Shown piece after piece: positions 8,253 to 15,798 of a DNA stretch of 64,000 nucleotides; position 1 is the first letter of the stretch; every line of letters begins with the position of its first letter. The stretch is from Chthonomonas sp. UBA2785 (GTDB lineage: Bacteria > Armatimonadota > Fimbriimonadia > Fimbriimonadales > Fimbriimonadaceae), in the NCBI GenBank assembly GCA_002352215.1, contig DEIB01000054.1:1-64000 (forward strand). Direction: 5' to 3'. Made by a program: the position numbers and the translations under genes. The notes beneath the pieces are model-generated. The model was not told the origin of the DNA, did no database searches, and saw only the letters and a list, made by a program, of their open reading frames with translations.

Positions 8253-9355
8253 CCGAGGTGCAGGTAGCGGCGCGGCACGCGCGTCATCAGGCGGCACACC
8301 ACTTCGTGGGTGTTGGTTTGGCTCAGCTCGGCCAGGCGGCTAGCGGGAACCCCGGGTCCAAGCAAGGTCACCACATCCCCCACTGCCACCTCGGGGATGT
8401 CGGTGACGTCCACCATCAGTTGGTCCATGCACACCATCCCGATCACGGGCGCCTCATGCTCACCTATCCGGACCATCCCCTTGTTGCTCAACGAGCGCGC
8501 ATAGCCATCGCCATAGCCCGCGCCAATCGTGGCCACGCGCGTGGGGCGAATTGCGGTCCAGGCCCGCAGGTAGCCGACGTACTCGCCGGGGGCCACATCG
8601 CGCAGGGCGATGATGCGGGCCTTCCAATGGAGCAGGGGCCGGGCTTGCCCGCCCAACCAATGCGCCGGGTCGAGGCCGTAGGCCACCAAGCCAATCCGAA
8701 CCAGGTCAAATCGAATGTCAGGGAAGCGCAAAGCGCCCCCGCTGGCCGCTGCGTGCACCATTCCCGTGGGCAAACCCGCGGCCCGCACCGCCGCGATGGC
8801 CTGCGCAAACCGTGCGGACTGCTCTTGCACCGCCACATCATTACTGGCATCCGCCAAGTGGTGGGCAATCCCCACCATGTGGATAAACTCAAACCCCAAA
8901 GCGGCTTGTATCAGGTTCACCAGGGCACCCGGATCGCATCCAAAACGATGCATCCCTGTGTCCACCTTCAGGTGGACACCCACCTTACGCCCCAGTTGCC
9001 GCCCGGCTTCATCAAAGGCACGTAGTGTCTCCACATCTTCAATGAAGACTTCAATGCCATAGAACGCCGCTTGTTCCGCCTCAATCGTGAGGCACGGCGA
9101 CATCGCCATCACCGTCCCGTCAATCCCGGCATCGCGCAGGGCAATGGCTTCCTGGATGGTGGCGACGGCCACCCGGTCGGCCCCGTGGCGCAAGGCATGA
9201 CGCGCAATGGGCACCAATCCATGCCCGTATCCGTCCGCCTTCGCCACGATGGCGATCTCCGGATGCGGACCCAAAGCCCCCCGTATTGCCGCGAGGTTAT
9301 GGGTGAGGGCATCCAGGTTGATTTCAGCCCATGTGCGCGGATACGGTTGCACCAT
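8249..9355 (-). CDS. alr: Alanine racemase
   Basis: The 368-residue PLP enzyme interconverts L- and D-alanine for peptidoglycan. The PLP lysine lies in AIVAKADGYGHG (K39), and the second catalytic region GAGYGDGYARSLSN supplies the Tyr. MVCMDQLMVDVTD is the conserved C-terminal-domain motif. Length is normal. The gene converges on the DUF255 gene and shares stop-codon bases with it (CTAG is stop on both strands), leaving no room for a terminator. It is divergent from the tetR-type gene, 72 bases away. Confidence 0.95.
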   Translation of the reverse strand: MVQPYPRTWAEINLDALTHNLAAIRGALGPHPEIAIVAKADGYGHGLVPIARHALRHGADRVAVATIQEAIALRDAGIDGTVMAMSPCLTIEAEQAAFYGIEVFIEDVETLRAFDEAGRQLGRKVGVHLKVDTGMHRFGCDPGALVNLIQAALGFEFIHMVGIAHHLADASNDVAVQEQSARFAQAIAAVRAAGLPTGMVHAAASGGALRFPDIRFDLVRIGLVAYGLDPAHWLGGQARPLLHWKARIIALRDVAPGEYVGYLRAWTAIRPTRVATIGAGYGDGYARSLSNKGMVRIGEHEAPVIGMVCMDQLMVDVTDIPEVAVGDVVTLLGPGVPASRLAELSQTNTHEVVCRLMTRVPRRYLHLG

Positions 9356-9390
9356 GTAAGGATGACACGTTGCCTGTGGAGATTACGGAC

Positions 9391-9420
9391 TTGACAGGAC
9401 TCCACCGAAAGGTGGACACT
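9391..9420 (+). promoter_or_regulatory. tetR-type promoter with palindromic operator in the spacer
   Basis: TTGACA (9391-9396) is a perfect -35. GACACT (9415-9420), 18 bases on, is a possible -10 that ends 7 bases before the ATG. Between them lies the inverted repeat TCCACC-GAAA-GGTGGA (9401-9416). A palindrome at this position is typical of an autorepressed TetR gene and could also affect divergent alr. Confidence 0.55.
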
Positions 9421-9427
9421 GGAACTC

Positions 9428-9991
9428 ATGACTGGTCGCCGCGAGATGATTGCCGCCAAAGCCTATGAAATGATGGGTGATTTTGGGCTGGAATCTGTCC
9501 ACGCCCGCACGGTGGCGTCCGAACTTGAGATCAACCACGCCACGGTGCACTATTACTTCCCCAAGCGGGTGGACCTCCTACTGGGTGTGGCGGAACAAGC
9601 TCTCTACCGCCTCAACCTGGACCGCACCGCCTTCTACGAAGATGCCGCCACCGCCCACGACCGGCTGATGGCCGACGTGGAACTGGCCGAAGCCTACGGC
9701 AGCAAGGGCAGCCGGTTCTTCCGCGTGGTGCAGGGCCTCTTTGTGGCCAGCCTGGGCGAACCCAAGCTCCGCCCCGCCGCCCAAAAGATTTACAAAGCCT
9801 ATCGAGACGGCTTGGCCGCTCAGCTGGAGGGCGCCAAGGTCAAAAAGCGCTCGCCGTACTGCGACGCGGACCTCCTCGCCGCCACCCTCATCGGGGCCGG
9901 ACTGGTATCTCAGCTGCACGATGGCAAGGGCGGCAGCAAGCTCATCCAGCAAGTCACCGAGAGCATCGAAGGCACCGGTACGATCTCGTAA
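9428..9991 (+). CDS. TetR/AcrR-family transcriptional regulator
   Basis: The 187-residue protein has the TetR helix-turn-helix at about residues 8-52: ESVHARTVASELEINHATVHYYFPKRVDLL, shown here only in outline, carries the typical turn and recognition helix ending in YYFP. The C-terminal ligand/dimer domain is unlike any family I can name, so the inducer is unknown. It likely binds the palindrome in its own promoter. Neighbours are alr (divergent) and an oligopeptide ABC ATPase (convergent, 6 bases away); either could be a target, but only the operator position supports autoregulation. Confidence 0.85.
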   Translation: MTGRREMIAAKAYEMMGDFGLESVHARTVASELEINHATVHYYFPKRVDLLLGVAEQALYRLNLDRTAFYEDAATAHDRLMADVELAEAYGSKGSRFFRVVQGLFVASLGEPKLRPAAQKIYKAYRDGLAAQLEGAKVKKRSPYCDADLLAATLIGAGLVSQLHDGKGGSKLIQQVTESIEGTGTIS

Positions 9992-9997
9992 GGAACT

Positions 9998-10963
9998 CTA
10001 AACCGAGGGCGTAACGGGCTTGGCCGCCTTCCAGCATGTCACCCGTTGGCCGCCCGGCGTTTCCACCATCGGTGGCTCCTGATGGCAGGCCTCGAAGGCA
10101 TGGGGGCACCGGGGCGCAAACGAACACCCCGCCGGCAGCTGACCAAAGAAGGGCGGCGACCCCGGAATCGTGATCAGGCGTGTCAGGCCCGGCTGAGGTA
10201 CGGCCGCCAGCAGGGCCTGCGTGTAGGGGTGCTGCGGGTGATGCAACACCGCCGAGGGCGTGCCGTTTTCAATCACTTGCCCGGCATAGAACACCGCCAC
10301 TTCATCGGCCACTGCCGCCACCACACCAATGTCGTGGGTAATCAGCATCACGGCGGTGCCGTGTTCGGCTTGCAGTTCGCGTAGCAGGCGCAGGGTCTGG
10401 GCCTGCAGGGTCACGTCTAGGGCCGTCGTCGGCTCGTCCGCCACGATCACCTGCGGCTGGGTGGCAAAGGCGGCCGCAATCACTACGCGCTGGCGCTGGC
10501 CGCCACTCATTTGGTGCGGAAACTTGCGCGCGCTCTTTTCGGGGCTCGGCACGCCCACCTTGCGAAGCCATTCCACCGCCTCACTCCAGGCCGAAGCCTT
10601 GCCCAGCCCCCGGTGCAGCCGCATCACCTCGGCGATCTGGTCGCCCACCCGCATCATGGGGTTGAGGCTGGTGAACGGGTCTTGCATGATCATGCTCACC
10701 GTGGCCCCGCGCAGGCCGCGCCATTGTGATTCCGAAAATCGGGTCACGTCATTCGCGCCGATGCGCAAAGAGCCGCCGTCAATGCTCGCCCCCGCGGGCA
10801 GCATGCCCATTAGGGTCAGGCCCGTCATGGTCTTGCCGCAGCCACTTTCGCCCACCACACCCAGCGTCTTTCCGGCATGCAAGGTCAGGTTCACGCCCCG
10901 CAGAATCTGGGTTCCCCGCACCGAGACGTTCAGGTCCCGTACTTCTACGATAGGCTCTTGCAT
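9998..10963 (-). CDS. Oligopeptide/dipeptide ABC transporter ATP-binding protein (OppD/DppD type)
   Basis: The 321-residue ATPase has Walker A GESGCGKT (38-45), signature MSGGQRQRV, Walker B VIVADEPTTALD and the C-terminal oligopeptide extension with PGSPPFFGQLPAGCSFAPRCPHAF. That Cys-containing tail defines the OppD/OppF group. It would power peptide or nickel uptake at the inner membrane, yet no permease, OppF or binding-protein gene is in the window, so it is an orphan here. It has its own -10-like box and is divergent from the response regulator. Confidence 0.9.
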   Translation of the reverse strand: MQEPIVEVRDLNVSVRGTQILRGVNLTLHAGKTLGVVGESGCGKTMTGLTLMGMLPAGASIDGGSLRIGANDVTRFSESQWRGLRGATVSMIMQDPFTSLNPMMRVGDQIAEVMRLHRGLGKASAWSEAVEWLRKVGVPSPEKSARKFPHQMSGGQRQRVVIAAAFATQPQVIVADEPTTALDVTLQAQTLRLLRELQAEHGTAVMLITHDIGVVAAVADEVAVFYAGQVIENGTPSAVLHHPQHPYTQALLAAVPQPGLTRLITIPGSPPFFGQLPAGCSFAPRCPHAFEACHQEPPMVETPGGQRVTCWKAAKPVTPSV

Positions 10964-10971
10964 TCATTTCC

Positions 10972-11001
10972 ATGATAGCCGACGTGGCAAGCAGGTATCC
11001 T
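10972..11001. promoter_or_regulatory. Divergent -10 boxes for the OppD-type gene and response regulator
   Basis: On the minus strand TATCAT (10977-10972) ends 8 bases before the ATG at 10963. On the plus strand TATCCT (10996-11001) ends 7 bases before the ATG at 11009. Both genes would be leaderless, with only about 45 bases between the starts. Confidence 0.5.
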
Positions 11002-11008
11002 AGAACCT

Positions 11009-11671
11009 ATGTCGGCAACCATCCGCGTCGCCATTTCCGACGACGAGATGCCCTATCGGAATGCGATCCAGCGCACTCTCGGCCTGATGCCCGAGTGCCA
11101 GATCACCGGTGTTTACAAAGACGGTCAGGAGGCCCTCGACGGTTGTCTCGCGGATCCGCCCGATGTTCTGCTCACGGACATCAACATGCCGCGCATGAAC
11201 GGCATCGAATTGGTCCAGCGTCTGCTCAAGAAAGAGAAGGACGTCCGCGTGGTGGTGCTCACCATCAACGAGGAAGACGACGTGGTGTTCGAAGCCTTCC
11301 GCGCCGGAGCCCTGGGCTATTTGCTCAAGACCTCCACTCCGCAAGAAGTCATTGACGCCATCCGCTTGGCGCACCGGGGCGAAGCCAAGATCACTCCGCG
11401 CATCGCCACCAAGGTGGTGGAAGACTTCCGCCGCGTGAAGGAAGATGACGAGACGGACGACAGCGAACTGTACGTGCTCTCGGACCGCGAGACCGAAATC
11501 CTCGAGCTCATTGCCAAGGGCATGCGCAACAAGGAGATCGCCCTCCATCTCTCCATCGCCGAGAAGACCGTGAAGAATCACGTGTCCAACATCCTGAAAG
11601 CCCTGCAAGTGAACAGCCGCACCGAAGCCGCCATGAAGGCCGTGCGCGCAAAACTTGTGCAAGGCAACTGA
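11009..11671 (+). CDS. Response regulator, NarL/FixJ family
   Basis: The 220-residue protein has a receiver domain with acidic pair D11-D12, phospho-acceptor D57 in LLTDINMPRMNG, and K107 in GYLLKTSTP. A GerE/LuxR helix-turn-helix follows (about 155-212, LSDRETEILELIAKGMRNKE). It is a DNA-binding output regulator controlled by phosphorylation. No histidine kinase is in the window, so it is an orphan. The gene just downstream, with a structured leader, is a possible target or cotranscript. Confidence 0.92.
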   Translation: MSATIRVAISDDEMPYRNAIQRTLGLMPECQITGVYKDGQEALDGCLADPPDVLLTDINMPRMNGIELVQRLLKKEKDVRVVVLTINEEDDVVFEAFRAGALGYLLKTSTPQEVIDAIRLAHRGEAKITPRIATKVVEDFRRVKEDDETDDSELYVLSDRETEILELIAKGMRNKEIALHLSIAEKTVKNHVSNILKALQVNSRTEAAMKAVRAKLVQGN

Positions 11672-11686
11672 ACAAACGCCAAAGAG

Positions 11687-11748
11687 TCATCGTCTGCGCC
11701 TGATGTGCCACCTCCAGCCGGAGATGGCCACGAGAGGACAGACGATGA
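11687..11748 (+). promoter_or_regulatory. Nested stem-loop leader covering the start codon of the next gene
   Basis: TCATCGTCTG (11687-11696) pairs perfectly with CAGACGATGA (11739-11748), and the second arm contains the ATG at 11745. Inside it, GCCACCTCC (11707-11715) pairs with GGAGATGGC (11720-11728), with one mismatch and a 4-base loop. The Shine-Dalgarno GAGAGGA sits in the internal loop. The fold would hide the start codon, so translational control is plausible. No known riboswitch class was recognised. Confidence 0.4.
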
Positions 11749-12233
11749 TTCGTTTCCAAACTTTGCTTGTCGCCAGCAGCCTGCTGGCCGTTAGCGTCGC
11801 ACAATCGCCCGTGGTGGGCTTTTCCGAAGGTCGAGGCGTGGCCCTCAACGCTAATGGCGGGCGCGTGAGCTTCCAATACAACGGGTCCAAACTTCAAGAT
11901 GGCACCGTCCGGGGTGGGGGCACCTTCACCTTCCGTTCGCGCTCGGGCAGCGAAACCGCTGCCATCACCGTACGAGAGTGGCGTGTCTTTGGCGCGAACG
12001 TGCCGGTAGCCGAAATGGGTGGCCCCGCACGCGTGGTCTTTGAAAGCCCGCAAGGTCGCCGCGTGGTGGAAGGCAAGCTCTCTCTCCGTGTGGCTGACCT
12101 GCGCACGAGCCCCAATGACCCGGTTGACCGCCGCGACACCATCCGCCTCGTGGTCACAAACCCTGAGAACAACGTGGTCTTCCGCTACGAAGGAGCGGTG
12201 CGCGAGGGCAACCTCGTGGTGCGCACCCGCTAA
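11745..12233 (+). CDS. Small secreted protein of unknown function
   Basis: The 162-residue product starts with a clear signal peptide (MIRFQTLLVASSLLAVSVAQ) and continues as a beta-rich, charged domain with several short strands (GGRVSFQYN, GTFTFRSR, GNLVVRTR) and no cysteines. I recognise no family. The start is set by the Shine-Dalgarno GAGAGGA 7 bases upstream and by the signal peptide. It follows the response regulator by 73 bases. Its stop shares CTAA with the stop of rluB on the opposite strand. Confidence 0.75.
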   Translation: MIRFQTLLVASSLLAVSVAQSPVVGFSEGRGVALNANGGRVSFQYNGSKLQDGTVRGGGTFTFRSRSGSETAAITVREWRVFGANVPVAEMGGPARVVFESPQGRRVVEGKLSLRVADLRTSPNDPVDRRDTIRLVVTNPENNVVFRYEGAVREGNLVVRTR

Positions 12234-13003
12234 CGGGGCTGCTTGGGAGCGCGTCCGGTTTCACGCACCGGGGCGCGCTCACTCGGCTGGAGGCCCACCA
12301 AAGCCTTCAGCCGATCCACATCCTTCATGGGCAGACGGCGGCATTCGCCCGGTTGCATGCCCTTTATCGTGAGGTGAGCAATCCGCACCCGCGAGAGATC
12401 CTTCACCGGGTGCCCGATGGCCTCCATCATGAGGCGCACTTGGCGCTTGCGCCCCTCATGAATCACAATCCGTAGCGTGGCCTGGTGGCCCTCCGGGCTC
12501 GCGTACACCATGTTCACCTGCGCCGGGTGGGTGCGCTTGCCTTCAATGGTGATGCCGCGCTCTAGGCGGGCCAAATCTCGGTCGTCCGGCACGCCAAAGC
12601 AGTTGACTTGGTACTCCTTATCCACCTGGTAGCGCGGGTGCGCCATGCGCAGGGCAAACTCGCCGTCATTGGTGAGCAAGATCAATCCGCTGGTGTCCTT
12701 ATCCAGGCGACCAATCGGCACCAGCCCTTGCACACTGGGCGGGAAGAACTGCACCACGGTCGGGCGGCGACGCTCGTCGCTGAGGGTGGTGAGGTAGCCC
12801 TTGGGCTTGTTCAGGATGAAATAGGCCGATTCTGGCTGCTCGATCAGGTCGCCATCCGCTCGGACCACGTCCGTGCTGGCCACCCGGTAAGCCGGGTTGT
12901 CCTGCACCTGCCCGTTCACGGTCACGCGGCCTTCGCGGATCAGTTCCGCCGCCTTGCGCCGGCTGGTGAGCCCCGCCCGCGCCAAAAAGTGGTTCAGCGT
13001 CAC
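12230..13003 (-). CDS. rluB: 23S rRNA pseudouridine synthase, RluB/RsuA family
   Basis: The 257-residue enzyme has an N-terminal S4 RNA-binding domain (LNHFLARAGLTSRRKAAELI, about 3-60) and the catalytic domain with GRLDKDTSGLILLTNDG, which contains the catalytic Asp. VIHEGRKRQVRLMMEAIGHPV is the C-terminal family motif. The GTG start at 13003 overlaps the dacA stop (GTGA), the usual sign of translational coupling. It is the last gene of the scpA-scpB-dacA-rluB run, an arrangement also known in Firmicutes. The open frame continues upstream but that part is only dacA read out of frame. Confidence 0.92.
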   Translation of the reverse strand: MTLNHFLARAGLTSRRKAAELIREGRVTVNGQVQDNPAYRVASTDVVRADGDLIEQPESAYFILNKPKGYLTTLSDERRRPTVVQFFPPSVQGLVPIGRLDKDTSGLILLTNDGEFALRMAHPRYQVDKEYQVNCFGVPDDRDLARLERGITIEGKRTHPAQVNMVYASPEGHQATLRIVIHEGRKRQVRLMMEAIGHPVKDLSRVRIAHLTIKGMQPGECRRLPMKDVDRLKALVGLQPSERAPVRETGRAPKQPR

Positions 13004-14361
13004 GAACGGTACCGCGAGGAGGGAGTGGTCCGGGTCGGGCGCGCGTCGCGCGGAGCTTGGGCTCGGTTCGGGCTGGGCCGCCGCTGAGGGGCCGGAGAAG
13101 CCGGACGCGGCGTGGGCGCCGGTCGGCGTAGAGGGGCCGTGGCCACCGGGCGTCGCCGACGCATTTGCTTGCGGGCGCGGCTGCGGCGAAGGGTCGTGCC
13201 GCCAATGCCCGCTAGGCCGACGAGATAAGTCCACGGGGAGGTGGCGATAGCCGCAATGAGCGACTTGCGCGGGGCGTCTTCGGCCGCCAGCAGGTTCACC
13301 TCGATCTTGTGGCCGGGAGTGGGCTCCAGCGTAGCAACGGCCACGATGTCTCCCTTCTTGATGCCGGCTTCCACCGGGGTTTCGGTGTTCCACTTCAGAG
13401 TCGGCTTGGGGCCCTGCGGCACAAAAACGTTCACGTCCTCGGCCACCGTCAGCGGCAAGTCGGACGCCCAGCCGCCGGTCATGGGCATACGGCCCACCAC
13501 TTGGTTGGCCTGGGCCATGGTCACGGTTTGCCACTCGGTGTCAACCCATTTGGTGACCTCACGGATATCGTTGATCCACTTATCACTTTTCAGGATGACC
13601 GTGAGAATGGTGGTGCCTTGCTGTTCCACCGCGCTGACGTAGCACTCACCGGCGGCATTGGTGAAGCCCGTTTTGATGCCGATGGCGCGGGGCTCCTCCG
13701 CCAAATACTTGTTGCGCGATTCCATGACCGAGAAGCCCGTGTTGAGGCTTCGAGAAATAGGCTCGCGTTGCTTCTTCACCATCTCCCGGAAGGGCGGGTA
13801 CTTCATCGCGGCGATCGAAATCTTCGCTAGGTCACGGGCCGTGGTGTAGTGGTCGGGCTCGGGCATCCCGTGGGGCGTCACAAACACGGTATCAGTCGCC
13901 CCCAGGGTGCGGGCCCGCTCGGTGGCAATCTTGGCAAAGCCCGGCAAGCTCCCTCCGATGCGGTTCGCAATCACCACGCAGGCGTCGTTGGCACTGCGCA
14001 GCATCATGGCGTGGCAAAGGTCGCGCACACTCACCCGCTCACCGGGCTGCAAATACATGGACGAGCCTTCGACCTTCTTGATGTCGACGGGCGCGGTGAG
14101 AACATCCTCGGGTTGAAGATAGTCCAGCGCCAACATCGTCGTCATGATCTTGGTGGTGCTGGCCGGAAAACGGCGGGTGTCGGCCTTGTATTCATAAAGC
14201 ACTTGCCCCGTCTTCATATCCATGATCAGGAGGCTTTGCGCGGTGTGTTTGGGTCCGAATTCAGGCGTGATGAGGGGGTATTCGTTGGCTTGAGCAATGG
14301 CTGCGGCGCCCCCACCCCATATGGCCGTAGCGATCATCCATGATTTCAAGGCTCGCACCAT
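13000..14361 (-). CDS. dacA: D-alanyl-D-alanine carboxypeptidase (penicillin-binding, S11)
   Basis: The 453-residue protein trims D-Ala from peptidoglycan stem peptides outside the membrane. The signal peptide covers about residues 1-25. Catalytic motifs are S68-T-T-K71, S123-A-N125 and K230-T-G232. A PBP5-like C-terminal beta domain follows, then one hydrophobic segment near 375-395 and an Arg/Pro-rich tail of about 60 residues (RRRRPVATAPLRRPAPTPRP and on) that would face the cytoplasm. That tail is not typical. The start is fixed by signal peptide and by TATCCT ending 6 bases upstream. Confidence 0.92.
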   Translation of the reverse strand: MVRALKSWMIATAIWGGGAAAIAQANEYPLITPEFGPKHTAQSLLIMDMKTGQVLYEYKADTRRFPASTTKIMTTMLALDYLQPEDVLTAPVDIKKVEGSSMYLQPGERVSVRDLCHAMMLRSANDACVVIANRIGGSLPGFAKIATERARTLGATDTVFVTPHGMPEPDHYTTARDLAKISIAAMKYPPFREMVKKQREPISRSLNTGFSVMESRNKYLAEEPRAIGIKTGFTNAAGECYVSAVEQQGTTILTVILKSDKWINDIREVTKWVDTEWQTVTMAQANQVVGRMPMTGGWASDLPLTVAEDVNVFVPQGPKPTLKWNTETPVEAGIKKGDIVAVATLEPTPGHKIEVNLLAAEDAPRKSLIAAIATSPWTYLVGLAGIGGTTLRRSRARKQMRRRRPVATAPLRRPAPTPRPASPAPQRRPSPNRAQAPRDARPTRTTPSSRYRS

Positions 14362-14365
14362 ACCG

Positions 14366-14959
14366 TCAGGATACACCCTCAGGCTCGGCATTGCTCGCCT
14401 CTTCGGGGTGGTTTTCCAGCGGAAGATGCTCGCCATCACCTCGATTGGGGTGATCAAGCCCCTCAATGGTCGGCAAATCGTCCAGATCATTGAGTTGGAA
14501 AACGTGCAAAAAGTGCTGCGTAGTGCCGTAGAGAATGGGGCGGCCAGGGGCAGATTTTCGCCCGACCTCGCCAATCAATCGCCGGTCTACCAGTTGCCGG
14601 ATGGCGTAAGCGCTATCCACCCCGCGAATCTGGTCGATCTCGTGTGAGGTCATAGGTTGCTGGTACGCCACCACCGCCAAGACTTCAAGCAAAGACCGGC
14701 TCATCCGTTGCGGTTGGGGCTGCAAAAACTGCGCGACGAGGGTGGCAAAGATGGGCTTGGTGGCCATCTGGTAGCCCCCCGCCAAGCGCACTAACTGTAC
14801 GGGGCCACTGACGGCAAACTGCCGGCTCAGGCGCGCCAAGCTCTCCTCCACGGCGTGTTGCGGTGTGCCCAGCAGGGTGGCCATGTCCTCGGGCGTCACC
14901 GGGCTCTCGGCGACAAAAAGCAAGGCGTGAATCTGGTCGTCCAGGCTCAGGTTATCCAA
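14366..14959 (-). CDS. scpB: Segregation and condensation protein B
   Basis: ScpB dimerises through winged helices and joins ScpA and SMC in the condensin complex. The SLDDQIHALLFVAESPVT start and the RSLLEVLAVVAYQQPMTSHEIDQIRGV core are diagnostic. I chose TTG 14959 (197 residues), which overlaps the scpA stop by 8 bases and has GAAGGGG about 8 bases upstream; the only ATG, at 15007, would add 16 residues that are only scpA out of frame. The acidic tail ends 5 bases before dacA. Confidence 0.88.
   Translation of the reverse strand: MDNLSLDDQIHALLFVAESPVTPEDMATLLGTPQHAVEESLARLSRQFAVSGPVQLVRLAGGYQMATKPIFATLVAQFLQPQPQRMSRSLLEVLAVVAYQQPMTSHEIDQIRGVDSAYAIRQLVDRRLIGEVGRKSAPGRPILYGTTQHFLHVFQLNDLDDLPTIEGLDHPNRGDGEHLPLENHPEEASNAEPEGVS
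14368..14373 (-). promoter_or_regulatory. -10 box (TATCCT) for leaderless dacA
   Basis: TATCCT on the minus strand ends 6 bases before the dacA ATG at 14361. It lies inside the last codons of scpB, so dacA-rluB may have an internal promoter within the scp operon. Confidence 0.45.
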
Positions 14960-15725
14960 GGTGGGGCACCCCTTCGGGCATGCTGCCCGCCTGCCCGAAC
15001 CGCACATCTTCGCCGTCCATCACCACGCTGGCTTGGCCTAGCCGGATGAGTTCCAGCAGGGCCAAGAACCACCACACCGCCTCACTGCGAGTAAACGGCG
15101 GCGGCACGATGTCCACCAGCGTTTGCGGCACCAAAGGCAAGGCTTTCCAGACGATCTGAATTTGCTCGGCCATGCTGCGGCGCGGCCGGCCAAGGATCGG
15201 CGGCGGATCGGGTTCGGCCTTGGCCATCAGCGCGGCAAAGGCACGCGCTAAAGCGTCGGGGCCAACCCCGGTGGGGGCCACCACGTTCTCATAACCGCCC
15301 GGGTCGCCGTGGCGGAAGAACCAACGCCCGCGTTCCTCGCGCCGCTCGATCAAAGCCGCCAGTGCCGGCTGGAATTTCTCCACCGTGGGCAGCACGAAGG
15401 ACGAGATCACCTCGTCGTCCTCTTCCTCTTCGTCCTCCACGCGGGGCAGGATGTGGGCGGCCTTGCGCTCCACCAGATAGGCCAACGCGGATAGGGCCAG
15501 GGCCGCACTCTCCACGTCTGTGTCGCCGATGGCCATCAGGTAGTCCATGTAAGCGCGGCTGAGCGCCACCAGGGGCACGCCCTTCAGTTCCACCTTGTTC
15601 TCGCGCACCGCCAAGATCAGCACGCCCAGCGTGCCACTGAACGCCGGCGATTCGATATGGAGGACCGGAAGCGAGTGCCAACCTAGCCAGGCCAGCCGCT
15701 CCGTTTGGGCGAGAGAGTTTGCCAT
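14952..15725 (-). CDS. scpA: Segregation and condensation protein A
   Basis: ScpA is the kleisin that bridges SMC heads; the protein here has 257 residues. It shows the kleisin core FSGTLGVLILAVRENKVELKGVPL, the long acidic linker around DEEEEDDE, and the C-terminal winged helix RSEAVWWFLALLELIRLGQA. The start is ATG 15725. It is first in the minus-strand run and divergent from rmlB, 73 bases away. Compared with textbook ScpA the N-terminal SMC-binding part is short, but the order scpA-scpB leaves little doubt. Confidence 0.85.
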   Translation of the reverse strand: MANSLAQTERLAWLGWHSLPVLHIESPAFSGTLGVLILAVRENKVELKGVPLVALSRAYMDYLMAIGDTDVESAALALSALAYLVERKAAHILPRVEDEEEEDDEVISSFVLPTVEKFQPALAALIERREERGRWFFRHGDPGGYENVVAPTGVGPDALARAFAALMAKAEPDPPPILGRPRRSMAEQIQIVWKALPLVPQTLVDIVPPPFTRSEAVWWFLALLELIRLGQASVVMDGEDVRFGQAGSMPEGVPHLG

Positions 15726-15798
15726 AAGGCAAAGTTCGGGACGATGGAGGCCAAGCAAACGCCGCGCCACGGGTACATTCCCGGGCGTAGGAACGCGC

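Noticed and set aside
13004..13534. Upstream extension of rluB
   Set aside because: The added 177 residues are dacA read out of frame; GTG 13003 overlaps the dacA stop and starts at the S4 domain.
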